Source: CBDFLD01 sp965249005 (lineage in GTDB: Bacteria > Acidobacteriota > UBA6911). From it: a DNA stretch of 64,000 nucleotides. The notes under the pieces were generated by a model. That model was given only the letters and a program-made list of their open reading frames with translations. It made no database searches and was not told where the DNA came from. A program made the translations under genes and the position numbers. The first letter of the stretch is position 1; each line of letters begins with the position of its first letter. Positions 26,265 to 34,844 of this stretch are shown here, one piece after another. The stretch spans positions 1-64,000 of the forward strand of contig CBDFLD010000014.1 of assembly GCA_965249005.1 (NCBI GenBank), in the 5' to 3' direction.

Positions 26265-28106
26265 GTGAAGTACCAGCACAGAAAAACAATGACGCTAGGG
26301 TTGACGAGTATTCTGTTTGCGTTTCTCTCGCAGAGCCTGTGGGCGCAGACTGATTTCTTGAGAATCGAAGACGTCCGGCCCGGGATGAAGGGAGTCGGAA
26401 AGACTTGTTTCGAAGGGGCACAGCCCGCGGAGTTTCAAGTCGAGGTTCTCGGAGTCTTGAACAACACCGGACCGGGCGAAGACTCCATCCTGGCGCGCTT
26501 CAGTGGTGGGCCCCTCGGGGAGACGGGCGTATTTCAGGGCATGAGCGGAAGCCCCGTTTTCATCGACGGAAAGCTGCTCGGTGCCGTTGCCTATTCGTAC
26601 AGCTTTCCAAAGGCTGCGATTGGAGGGATCACGCCGATCCGCCAAATGGTCGATGCCTTCCGAGTACCGGTAGCTACAAGAACGGGTGGGAGGGCTCGTC
26701 TCAACAGAAATTCCCTGTGGAACTATCGGCTGCGGAAGCCGGGCGCAGACTCCAACTTGGCCCAGTTCATGTCCGAAATGCTACCCTATGTCCTGACTCC
26801 CGGTATTGGTCCGTTATCGGGACACTCCCTTGTCCCTATTGCCACACCGCTGAATCTGGGAGGGTTCGCACCGGAGACCTTGAAACTGTTTTCTCAACAG
26901 TTTCACGCTCTGGGTTTCGCGGCTGTCCAAGGGGCGGCAACATCCGGCGCTGCCGAGCCTTGGCAGAGCGGAGCGCTCGAGCCTGGTTCGAACCTCGTGG
27001 TATCGCTGGTTAGCGGCGACCTCGATGTTTCCGCCGCCGGGACGGTCACTTTCATCAGCGGAGACAAACTCTACGCATTCGGCCACCCCCTTTTTAATCT
27101 CGGTTTCACCCAGCTCCCGATACATCGGGGTCGGGTGATCACGGTTTTTCCAAGTCTTCAAAGCTCTTTCAAGATCTTGGAAGCCGGAGCGTCCGTTGGC
27201 GTGATTCGACAAGACCGGAACTCCGGCATATACGGCGTTCTAGGACAGGAAGCCGAGATGATCCCGGTCAACCTCTCGATGACCACGAGTCGGGGTGTCG
27301 AAAAGCGACTTCGCTTCGATGTTGCGCTGGATCCCTTTCTGACGCCATTCATGCTCAATCTGACGGTTTTCAACACGATCGTCGCATCAGAACGATCTTT
27401 GGGCTTATCCACGCTCCAGGTAGACGGGAAGATCTTCGTAAAGGACCAGGACGCAGTTGAAATCCACAGCCGATTCTCTTCCAATAGCAACTCGCCAGTC
27501 TTTGCCTCTTTGTCCGTTGCGGTACCGATCGGTTTTCTGCTGTCCTCCGGACACGAAGAGATCACCTTCGAGAACATCGACCTGGAGATTCTCGCACTCG
27601 AGGACGATCGGGCTGCATTGCTGGATTCGGTTCGGATGGACCGCTCGGAGGTTACGGCCGGGGCGAGCTTCAATCTAGAGGTTACGGCCAGGAAGAACGA
27701 CGGGCAAACGCTGAAGGAATCCTATCCTGTCAAGCTTCCCCCGGACATCTCTCCGGGACACGTATCCATCCTCGTGGCCGACGGAACGAGCGTCATGGCG
27801 CGAGATGCCCGTGAACAGAGCGGGAATGTAATCCCAAGAAACCTGGAGCAGCTCATTCGACTCATCAACAATGTACGCAAGAATGACCGCATCTACGTGC
27901 GGATTTTCAGGAGTGAACCGGGTGTAGTGATCCACGGGGAGGGAATGCCTGGACTTCCTCCCTCGATCCTCTCCATTCTCGATTCAGAGCGGTCTTCGGG
28001 GGGGGTGCACCCGATCCGGATGTCGGTCCTCATGGAGTATGAGCTCCCGCCCACGGATTACATCATCGCCGGTTCCAGAGTCCTGAACCTCGAAATCAGA
28101 CCTTGA
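26265..28106 (+). CDS. secreted SpoIVB/S55-type peptidase-domain protein
   Basis: 613 residues from a GTG start; cleavable signal (residues 1-27, ...SLWAQT). The N-terminal half carries the S55 serine motif GMSGSP (92-97) and a later SpoIVB-like GTVTFISGDKLYAFGHPLF (259-277, His in GH 273-274). Acidobacterial genomes commonly carry proteins of this kind; their substrates are unknown. In SpoIVB itself the His motif precedes the GMSGSP Ser motif, whereas here the order is reversed. The C-terminal ~250 residues form a beta-rich region. Probably acts in the periplasm. The signal-bearing propeller gene follows 70 bases downstream. Confidence 0.82.
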   Translation: MKYQHRKTMTLGLTSILFAFLSQSLWAQTDFLRIEDVRPGMKGVGKTCFEGAQPAEFQVEVLGVLNNTGPGEDSILARFSGGPLGETGVFQGMSGSPVFIDGKLLGAVAYSYSFPKAAIGGITPIRQMVDAFRVPVATRTGGRARLNRNSLWNYRLRKPGADSNLAQFMSEMLPYVLTPGIGPLSGHSLVPIATPLNLGGFAPETLKLFSQQFHALGFAAVQGAATSGAAEPWQSGALEPGSNLVVSLVSGDLDVSAAGTVTFISGDKLYAFGHPLFNLGFTQLPIHRGRVITVFPSLQSSFKILEAGASVGVIRQDRNSGIYGVLGQEAEMIPVNLSMTTSRGVEKRLRFDVALDPFLTPFMLNLTVFNTIVASERSLGLSTLQVDGKIFVKDQDAVEIHSRFSSNSNSPVFASLSVAVPIGFLLSSGHEEITFENIDLEILALEDDRAALLDSVRMDRSEVTAGASFNLEVTARKNDGQTLKESYPVKLPPDISPGHVSILVADGTSVMARDAREQSGNVIPRNLEQLIRLINNVRKNDRIYVRIFRSEPGVVIHGEGMPGLPPSILSILDSERSSGGVHPIRMSVLMEYELPPTDYIIAGSRVLNLEIRP

Positions 28107-28176
28107 GCGAAGAAACCAAGGGACTATCGTTCGCCTTTATCTACGCCTGCCCAGCGGCGGGCCAACGGGAGCATTC

Positions 28177-30417
28177 ATGTCGAAGCGAGCCCTTGTCACG
28201 TTTGGCCTCATGCTGGCCGTGTCACTTTCCGGTTCGGCGGTAACCCCTCGTTTCTGGGAAAACTTCACTCAGCGGGAACTTCTGAAAGGCACGCTGACGA
28301 ACGTTTCTCTTGGCCCGGACGGCGGTCTGTTCCTCGCCCCACAATACGAGATGTTCTACGACACGGAAGAGCCCTATATCTTTTCCATGGTAGTCGACAG
28401 AGCCGGCAACGTGTACGTGGGAACCGGCCATGCGGGAAAGGTCTTCAAACTCGACACCCGGGGAAACGGGAGTCTCTACTTCCAGAGTGACGAGCTCGAC
28501 ATTTTTGCTCTGGCCCTCGACAGCACCGATGCCCTCTACGTCGGCACCTCACCCGACGGCAAGGTATACAAGGTCACGGGAGCAGATCAGGCGACGGAGT
28601 TTTGTGCGCCGGGAGAAAAGTACATCTGGTCCCTTGTTTTCGACGACAAGGAAAACTTGTTTGTCGCGACCGGCGGCCGCGGGATTATTTACAAGGTCGA
28701 CACCGGCGGAAAGAAAACAAAGTATTATGATTCCGAGGATAATCATGTGGTCACCCTCGCATTCGCCAGGGAGGGCCATCTGCTGGCCGGTACCTCGCCC
28801 GGGGGACGGGTCTTGAGGATACACGAGGCGGACAAAGCCTTTACGCTACTGGATGCAAAGATGGAGGAGATCCGGACCATAACCGAAGATAGGTTCGGAA
28901 CCATCTACGCTGTAGGCAGTAGCTCCAAGAGAACTCCCGCATCTTCGAAGGTGAGTACCGGAGCCATGGAAGAAGCTTCGCCCGGCACGATTCCCGTCGT
29001 AACGATCCAGGCAATTTCCTCCTCTGCATCCGGCAACGAGAAAGCAGGCTCCTCGGTCGCCGCTCCCGGGGGAATAAAGATCCCTTCCGGATCCCAGTCG
29101 AGCGTCTTCGCGATTTCGAGCGATTCTAAAGTCGAGACCATATACCTCTCGAAGGACCGGATGGTCTACGACGCCCTTGTACGTGAGAGCGGAGAGCTCC
29201 TGCTATCGACGGGCGGAAAAGGACGATTGCTCTCCGTCGACAATTCCAAGCAGGTCACTGTGATTACCGACTCTGCAGAAGAGCAGATGACGTGCCTCGC
29301 CTCGGGCAAGAACGAAGTGTGGGTGGCGGGTAGCAATCAGGGCAAGGTGTACAGGCTCCGTGCTTCCGGCTCCTCGAAGGGGAGCTTCGAATCTGGTCTC
29401 TTGGATGCCAGGACCGTTGCCTCCTGGGGCAAGATCTCCTGGAGTGCGGGCAACCCGTCGGGTGGAACGATCGAGCTCTCTACTCGAACCGGCAACACGG
29501 AGAAGCCGGACCTTACCTGGAGCGACTGGAGCAACCCCTACACCAACTCCGATGGGCAGGAAATGACGAGCCCCAAGGCCCGTTTCTTGCAGTGGAGAGC
29601 AGTCTTCAAACTCGGTCCCAGCCCGGCAGGCGGCGTCGGATCTACGCAGCAGAATTCTCTCAACGGGGTCATCATCCCCTATCTCCAACAGAACCTTCGG
29701 CCTCAAGTCGTCGGTATCAGCTTGTTGCCGGCGGGGGTGGCGTTGCAGAAGGCGCCCACGATTCAAACCTCCACCATCAACGTCTCCACTACAGCCAATG
29801 GGTCTCCGCTGAATGCGCCCCGGGAGAGAGGAAAGGACAAACGGTCCGTGCCACCCCGTCGCGTCGCCCGGCTGGGCTCCCAATCGGTGACTTGGAAGGC
29901 GACCGACGAGAATCAGGACCATCTCGAGTTTTCGATCTACTTCAAGGGCAAGGGCGAGAGTGATTGGAAGTTGCTGCAGGAAAAAATTGAGGATGCCTTT
30001 TATACCTTGGACAGTGCCGCTCTACCGGATGGATCCTACCGATTGAAGGTCGTGGCCAGCGATGCCCCTTCGAATCCCTTCGGAAAGTTCTTGATTGGCG
30101 AATTGGTATCCAAAACGTTTGTCATCAGCAACGGCACTCCTCGAATCGACATTGCAGATCACCAGATTCGCGGCAAGAAGGTGAACTTGAATTTCGCTGC
30201 CAGTGCGCATGCGGGCCGGGTAGCGAGCGCCGAATTCTCGATCGACGGCGGCGAATGGTTTCTCATTTTTCCGAAGGATGGAATTGCCGATTCCCTGACA
30301 GAAGAGTTCGAATTCTCAACCGCGGATTTGACCCCAGGGGAGCATTCCATCGGCCTGCGTGCCAGCGACGGAACGGGCAACACGGGAACGGCCAAACAGC
30401 TGGTTCGGATACAGTAA
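28177..30417 (+). CDS. secreted beta-propeller protein of unknown function
   Basis: 746 residues with an N-terminal signal (MSKRALVTFGLMLAVSLSGSAV). Repeats of about 45 residues resemble NHL/WD-like blades (for example AGNVYVGTGHAGKVFKLDTRG, DALYVGTSPDGKVYKVTG, ENLFVATGGRGIIYKVDTGG, GHLLAGTSPGGRVLRI, NEVWVAGSNQGKVYRL). A Ser/Pro/Gly-rich linker lies near residues 245-310, and C-terminal Ig/fibronectin-like beta domains follow (LEFSIYFKGKGESDWKLL, ...PGEHSIGLRASDGTGNTG). Likely extracellular or periplasmic. Same strand as the S55 gene and probably co-transcribed. Confidence 0.75.
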   Translation: MSKRALVTFGLMLAVSLSGSAVTPRFWENFTQRELLKGTLTNVSLGPDGGLFLAPQYEMFYDTEEPYIFSMVVDRAGNVYVGTGHAGKVFKLDTRGNGSLYFQSDELDIFALALDSTDALYVGTSPDGKVYKVTGADQATEFCAPGEKYIWSLVFDDKENLFVATGGRGIIYKVDTGGKKTKYYDSEDNHVVTLAFAREGHLLAGTSPGGRVLRIHEADKAFTLLDAKMEEIRTITEDRFGTIYAVGSSSKRTPASSKVSTGAMEEASPGTIPVVTIQAISSSASGNEKAGSSVAAPGGIKIPSGSQSSVFAISSDSKVETIYLSKDRMVYDALVRESGELLLSTGGKGRLLSVDNSKQVTVITDSAEEQMTCLASGKNEVWVAGSNQGKVYRLRASGSSKGSFESGLLDARTVASWGKISWSAGNPSGGTIELSTRTGNTEKPDLTWSDWSNPYTNSDGQEMTSPKARFLQWRAVFKLGPSPAGGVGSTQQNSLNGVIIPYLQQNLRPQVVGISLLPAGVALQKAPTIQTSTINVSTTANGSPLNAPRERGKDKRSVPPRRVARLGSQSVTWKATDENQDHLEFSIYFKGKGESDWKLLQEKIEDAFYTLDSAALPDGSYRLKVVASDAPSNPFGKFLIGELVSKTFVISNGTPRIDIADHQIRGKKVNLNFAASAHAGRVASAEFSIDGGEWFLIFPKDGIADSLTEEFEFSTADLTPGEHSIGLRASDGTGNTGTAKQLVRIQ

Positions 30418-30594
30418 GAGCGCTTTGCGTCGAGCGCTTAGCGCCATCCGCTCACTGCTTTCTGTCGAGCGCGTAGCGCCAAGCGCGGTGCGTGGCAATA
30501 AGGCACACTTCAGGTGCGTGAGTCGATTCTCCAATCCCGTTGTCTTCTAGCCAAGATGGAAAACGGAGGTCAGATAACGGTAAGCGCTCGACGC

Positions 30595-31374
30595 TCAGTC
30601 GTAAACCGATATTCGGTTGTAGGTGTGCACCAGATGGGAGTCAACGGCTCTCCCATCAAGACTCGCCGGTCGGTAACGGGCCGAGTCGATCAGTTCATAG
30701 AAATTGACAAGAAGTTCGTTGTCGGCTGGATATTCCAGCACCCCTCGGATCGTTGCCTCTCCGTTTCGGTCCACGCGCGCCACAACCGAGAAACTATCAT
30801 CGCCTTGCCGCCGGGACGCATTCTGCCCGAAGTTGAGAAGATAGAGATCGTTGATCATTGGCTGGCTCGAGCTTATCGGTCTCCGGATCGCATGCAACGG
30901 GAGATAGCCGAGGTTTCGCATAACGTTGTCCGCTAGATCCTGCATCAGATTCTGCGAATGAGCGGATGCGACTCCCTTTCCGTCCGAGACGAGGGCAATC
31001 GGCGTCAACGCGGAATAGATGGCAAAGAAAAACACGAGGGTTGCTGCTACACCGGAAATCTTTGCCAGATACCAAACTCGATCTGTGGTTCGCATTCTGG
31101 ACCAGAGCCTTTCCAACTCGCTTCGAAGTTCACCGGATGGGCCTCCTTTCGACAATTCTCCAACGCCAAACTCCACGACCCGGCGCATGCTTTCGGGAAC
31201 CCGTTGCGTCCGAAGCGAGCGGAGCTGAGATTGGACCGCAACCAGCCCATCCCATTCGGCCTGACAGGACACGCAGACCTCAAGATGATCACGAACCGAA
31301 CCCACAAGCGCCCTCGGAAGCCTTTCATCCAGTAGCGGCGAAAGCTTCTTCATAACCTGGCGGCAATTCATCAT
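30595..31374 (-). CDS. anti-sigma factor with zinc-finger (ZAS) domain
   Basis: 259 residues. An N-terminal anti-sigma zinc motif (HLEVCVSC, H-x3-C-x2-C) binds the sigma factor, and one membrane span (about 105-128, SGVAATLVFFFAIYSALTPIAL) anchors it. The periplasmic part ends in a TonB-C-like fold (VARVDRNGEATIRGVLEYPADNELLVNFYELIDSARYRPASLDGRAVDSHLVHTY). It overlaps the upstream sigma gene by four bases (ATGA-type), the standard sigma/anti-sigma pairing. It converges with the propeller gene. Confidence 0.87.
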   Translation of the reverse strand: MMNCRQVMKKLSPLLDERLPRALVGSVRDHLEVCVSCQAEWDGLVAVQSQLRSLRTQRVPESMRRVVEFGVGELSKGGPSGELRSELERLWSRMRTTDRVWYLAKISGVAATLVFFFAIYSALTPIALVSDGKGVASAHSQNLMQDLADNVMRNLGYLPLHAIRRPISSSQPMINDLYLLNFGQNASRRQGDDSFSVVARVDRNGEATIRGVLEYPADNELLVNFYELIDSARYRPASLDGRAVDSHLVHTYNRISVYD

Positions 31375-32009
31375 GGTCTCCCCCCATTGACTCCCACCGC
31401 GGAGCCATAGAGCTGCTTCTTGAGCTCCTCTCGTCCCCTGGCAATCCGAGACTTCACGGTACCCAGGGACACCCGCAGGGTTTCAGCGATCTCTTCATAC
31501 GTCATGTCCTCGATGTCACGCAGGAAAACTGCGACTCTTTGCTTCACAGGCAACTTCAGAAGAGAGTTTTCGATCCGGCGGACATGCTCGTGTGCAAGCA
31601 GTTCCTCTTCCGGCGTCTTGGTTACTGAGGAGAAGAGAGTTGGATTCTTTGCAAGACATTCATCCAAGGACACAGTGCCCCGGCGCCGCAGTCGACCCCA
31701 CCACCGGTGGCGGTTCGAGGCGCAGTTTATCGCGATTCGATAGATCCAGGTTCTGATCGAGCATTCTCCCCTGAAGTTGCTCAGTTTCTTGTAGATACTC
31801 AGAAACACTTCCTGCGAAACATCCTGGGCTTCTTCCCGGTCGCCAAGCACGCGGTAAGCCAGGTTGAAGACCATCGACTGGTACCTCTCGAAGATCTCCT
31901 CGAAGGCAAGCTGGGCCGTCGCGCCGGTGTGATCGAAGGTTGCGTCCCTTCGAGTGACCGCCGAGTCATCCTCAAAGTCCTCTAGAGCTACCTCTCTGGG
32001 AAACATCAC
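31371..32009 (-). CDS. ECF-type RNA polymerase sigma factor
   Basis: 212 residues; sigma-70 region 2 (FEEIFERYQSMVFNLAYRVLGDREEAQDVSQEVFLSIYKKLSNFRGECSIRTWIYRIAINCASNRHRW) and region 4 (LLKLPVKQRVAVFLRDIEDMTYEEIAETLRVSLGTVKSRIARGREELKKQL), with no regions 1 or 3, as in RpoE/SigW. Start is GTG at 32009 or ATG at 32006. The overlapping anti-sigma gene and an ECF-like promoter upstream suggest autoregulation. Confidence 0.94.
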   Translation of the reverse strand: MMFPREVALEDFEDDSAVTRRDATFDHTGATAQLAFEEIFERYQSMVFNLAYRVLGDREEAQDVSQEVFLSIYKKLSNFRGECSIRTWIYRIAINCASNRHRWWGRLRRRGTVSLDECLAKNPTLFSSVTKTPEEELLAHEHVRRIENSLLKLPVKQRVAVFLRDIEDMTYEEIAETLRVSLGTVKSRIARGREELKKQLYGSAVGVNGGRP

Positions 32010-32062
32010 CGTAAGATGCCTCTGGAGCTAAAGACCTGCCCGCAGGTGTCGGGCCCTAGTAG

Positions 32063-32091
32063 ATTAGATACTGCTACCCAGAAAAAGTTCC
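32063..32091 (-). promoter_or_regulatory. ECF-type promoter upstream of the sigma gene
   Basis: Minus strand: GGAACTT (32085-32091), 16 bases, TCTAAT (32063-32068). This resembles the RpoE-type GGAACTT/TCnAA promoter and lies about 55 bases before the sigma start, so the sigma factor may drive its own operon. Confidence 0.6.
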
Positions 32092-32236
32092 GCGGTTTCC
32101 AACCACACCTGGCCAGGCGTTATAGGTACGTCGCCGCGAAGGAGGAGATAGACCTCCTGGCTGTCCCCCTGTCCTCGCGTCACCGCCTCCCCTCACTCCC
32201 GCCGAGACACCGCTACCCTGTTTGTAAACCCAACCA

Positions 32237-32563
32237 CTATGGGCCGGCGGGAGGAGACACCGCTGGAGGACGGAGCAGATAGTGTTCCAGATCCGATTCT
32301 TTCAGCTTCTGAAACTTCTCGAGATAGTGAGAGATCTCTAGCAGGCGCTGCAACCGCGCCTTACCTGGAGGAAACAATGCCACATGAGCACGAAAATCCG
32401 TTCGAAGCTGGTTTACGTCCATTGAAGCGGATGCTCTCATCAAGAAAGCATGTTCGACCACATAGTGGATCAAACCTCCCGAGTAGTACCGCGCCATTCC
32501 GTAAACTGCTAAGATCAGCATCAATACTACGGCCAGGATCAGACTTCGTTTTCTGAGCGTCAT
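32237..32563 (-). CDS. small membrane-anchored protein
   Basis: 108 residues with an N-terminal membrane span (RKRSLILAVVLMLILAVYGMARYYS) followed by a helical, charged soluble part. No family recognised. A TATACT box lies about 20 bases upstream of the ATG, with TAAGG as a weak ribosome site. It is divergent from the RDD gene and lies upstream of the sigma/anti-sigma genes on the same strand, separated by 227 bases that hold the ECF-type promoter. Confidence 0.5.
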   Translation of the reverse strand: MTLRKRSLILAVVLMLILAVYGMARYYSGGLIHYVVEHAFLMRASASMDVNQLRTDFRAHVALFPPGKARLQRLLEISHYLEKFQKLKESDLEHYLLRPPAVSPPAGP

Positions 32564-32666
32564 GACAGACCTTAAAAATTAGTATACCTTACGGCTATGA
32601 TATAATCTGATTCCCCTCGGAGTATGGATAACTTTGAAGCCGGCTTGGTGATTGGAGCGTTCTCCG

Positions 32667-33794
32667 ATGCAATGCCCTCAATGCAGGGCAGATACGTTTG
32701 ATGAGCAAGGGACTTGCTCGCAGTGCGGTTACAGCACGACCGAGGGCCGCGAAGTAATTCGTGAAGTTTCGAAAACGGCGCCGGAGCAGCCCGAAGAATC
32801 CGCGCAGCCACACAAGCGTGGGGCCGAATGGCGGCAGGAGCTTGCAAGACGACTGAAGGAGATCAAACACAACCGAGAGGATAGTCCAGAAGCCGGCGGC
32901 GATTCTACGGCTGTGGAGCCGCCGAACGCTCCAGACCATCCACCCGAAAGTCAGGATGAAGAGGTTCCAGCCCTTTCATCCGTCGACGGATCGTTGCAAA
33001 AAGACGACGCCTTGCCTCCCCCCATTGCACCCGTATCCCGCACGTCGGTCGAGTCCCCGGCAAGCGGGCCCTCCACGGCGTCCGGCGATACCCCGAGTCG
33101 CCCACTGTCCGGCGACCAGGTCACCGAAGCCAAGGAGGACCCACCCGTCGTGCCTGTTCTGCCCGGATCAAGCCCGCGTCCACTTCAGTTCCGTTCCTCG
33201 TCGCTGTTGCGAGACGTGGAGGAAGAGCCTGCTCCGGAAGTGCAGAGCAGGGATTTGAAAGCTGAAACGGAGCCGGTGGATGCGCAGGCTGAACAAATTG
33301 AAGATTTTATCGATCTGAAGGTAAAAGCCTCGACTCCGATGTCCGCTCCGGAGCCGCCGGACGTCGTCTTTTCCAATGCCTTTGAGGAACCCCTCTCGGA
33401 TAGGACGATTCTGCTCTCTAGAACCCTTGCCGGATTGATCGATCTACTGACCATCATCGTGATGGGAAGTGCCTTCATCCTGCTTACCGACGCAACGGCT
33501 GGAATTCAAGTCTTTAGCATGTTCAATTTTGGGATCCTCCTGATCTCGATTTTCTTCGTCTACTCGATCTTTTTCCTCTGGACCGCGAACCAAACGATCG
33601 GGATGATGCTCACGGATCTTCGGGTCCTTGGCGATACTGAGTTTCGCCCCGGATTCTGGTCCATTGTGGTCCGCTGCGTTTTCTTCCTGGCTGGCTTGCT
33701 CGCTCTTGGGATCGGGCTGTTCTGGGCATTGATCGATCCTTCCGCCCGTTGTTTGCATGACCGGGTCTCCGGCACGAGAATCGACCGAACGTAG
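32667..33794 (+). CDS. zinc-ribbon RDD-domain membrane protein
   Basis: About 375 residues from the ATG at 32667. N-terminal zinc ribbon CPQCRADTFDEQGTCSQCG (CxxC...CxxC), a long Pro/Ser/Glu-rich disordered region (about 40-240), then an RDD-type membrane domain with three hydrophobic segments (LAGLIDLLTIIVMGSAFILL, MFNFGILLISIFFVYSIFFLW, FWSIVVRCVFFLAGLLALGIGLFWALID). RDD proteins are proposed transporters of unclear role. A TTG start at 32652 is possible but less likely. Confidence 0.75.
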   Translation: MQCPQCRADTFDEQGTCSQCGYSTTEGREVIREVSKTAPEQPEESAQPHKRGAEWRQELARRLKEIKHNREDSPEAGGDSTAVEPPNAPDHPPESQDEEVPALSSVDGSLQKDDALPPPIAPVSRTSVESPASGPSTASGDTPSRPLSGDQVTEAKEDPPVVPVLPGSSPRPLQFRSSSLLRDVEEEPAPEVQSRDLKAETEPVDAQAEQIEDFIDLKVKASTPMSAPEPPDVVFSNAFEEPLSDRTILLSRTLAGLIDLLTIIVMGSAFILLTDATAGIQVFSMFNFGILLISIFFVYSIFFLWTANQTIGMMLTDLRVLGDTEFRPGFWSIVVRCVFFLAGLLALGIGLFWALIDPSARCLHDRVSGTRIDRT

Positions 33795-33982
33795 GGTTGC
33801 GTCGAGCTATGCGTCTTGCGCACCTTTCCACTCAAAAAGGAAGATCAATGGTCGACTCGTGATCGCACGAAAGCGGATAGCGCCCGACGCTAGTCCCGCC
33901 GCAAACCGGAACGTTGCTTTTCGGAAAATGGGTGTGTAGATTATCAAGCTGGCGCTTGTGAAAAATGTTACATGGAGTGCCC

Positions 33983-34336
33983 ATGCAATCGATCATGCCT
34001 CTTTTGGTCATGGCGGCTATCGCAGGGTTCATCGCGGGGTCCTTCGTACTACTCTCCTCGATTCTGGGCCCGAAGAAGCGATCCGCTGTGAAGAGTGAGC
34101 CCTTCGAGTGCGGGGTCCCTTCCGAGGGGATGTCTCGGATGCCATTTCAAGTAAAATTCTATCTGGTGGCATTGCTTTTCATCTTGTTTGACGTCGAGTT
34201 GGCATTTCTTTTTCCATGGGCAGTGGTCTTCCGCGACCTTGGATGGGCAGGCTTCTTTCAGATGTTCGTCTTCTTCGTGATTGTCGGTGTTGGCTTTGTC
34301 TACGCCTGGATGAGTGGCGCCCTCGAATGGGATTAG
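33983..34336 (+). CDS. nuoA: NADH-quinone oxidoreductase subunit A
   Basis: Membrane subunit of complex I; about 117 residues from the ATG at 33983, which has GGAG upstream. Three membrane segments and family motifs (SEPFECGVPSEGMSRMPFQVKFYLVALLFILFDVELAFLFPWAV) are clear. It is followed 9 bases later by nuoC rather than nuoB. Confidence 0.93.
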   Translation: MQSIMPLLVMAAIAGFIAGSFVLLSSILGPKKRSAVKSEPFECGVPSEGMSRMPFQVKFYLVALLFILFDVELAFLFPWAVVFRDLGWAGFFQMFVFFVIVGVGFVYAWMSGALEWD

Positions 34337-34345
34337 GGGTAAGAC

Positions 34346-34831
34346 TTGGAGCTGTATCCTTCCGTTGTAGAAGCTCTGAAACGAGCGTTTCCAGAAGAAC
34401 TATTTGAAGTCAGCTTTCCGCAGGGAGATGCAACGATCGTTCTCACCCCCGCGGCATTGCCGAAAGTCATGCAGTTGCTGAAGAACGATGATCGCTTTCT
34501 GTTCGAGATGCTGACGGATTTGACCGCGGTGGATTACATGGGACGAAACCCTCGTTTCGATGTGGTCTACCATTTGCTCTCGCTGAGGCTGGGCAAGAGA
34601 TTGCGCATCAAGGTTGCCGTCGGCGGCCAGAACCCTGAGGTCGAATCGGTCAGCTCTCTATGGGGATGTGCCAACTGGCTGGAGCGGGAAGTTTGGGATA
34701 TGTTCGGCATTCGCTTCAGAGGCCATCCCGATCTGAAGAGGATTCTCCTGTACGAAGAGTTTCAAGGCCACCCGCTGCGCAAGGACTATCCCATTCAGAA
34801 ACGGCAGCCGCTGATCGGTCCCAAGAACTGA
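34346..34831 (+). CDS. nuoC: NADH-quinone oxidoreductase subunit C
   Basis: Peripheral-arm subunit of complex I (30-kDa family), about 161 residues with a TTG start preceded by AGGGGTAAG. The diagnostic segment DLTAVDYMGRNPRFDVVYHLLSL and EREVWDMFGIRFRGHPDLKRILLYEEFQGHPLRKDYP are seen. Alone, not fused to NuoD or NuoB. Confidence 0.95.
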   Translation: MELYPSVVEALKRAFPEELFEVSFPQGDATIVLTPAALPKVMQLLKNDDRFLFEMLTDLTAVDYMGRNPRFDVVYHLLSLRLGKRLRIKVAVGGQNPEVESVSSLWGCANWLEREVWDMFGIRFRGHPDLKRILLYEEFQGHPLRKDYPIQKRQPLIGPKN

Positions 34832-34844
34832 AGACATAGCTGCA

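Noticed and set aside
30421..30594. GCGC-rich pieces between the propeller and anti-sigma genes as a CRISPR-like array
   Set aside because: The repeats are short, irregular and without spacers.
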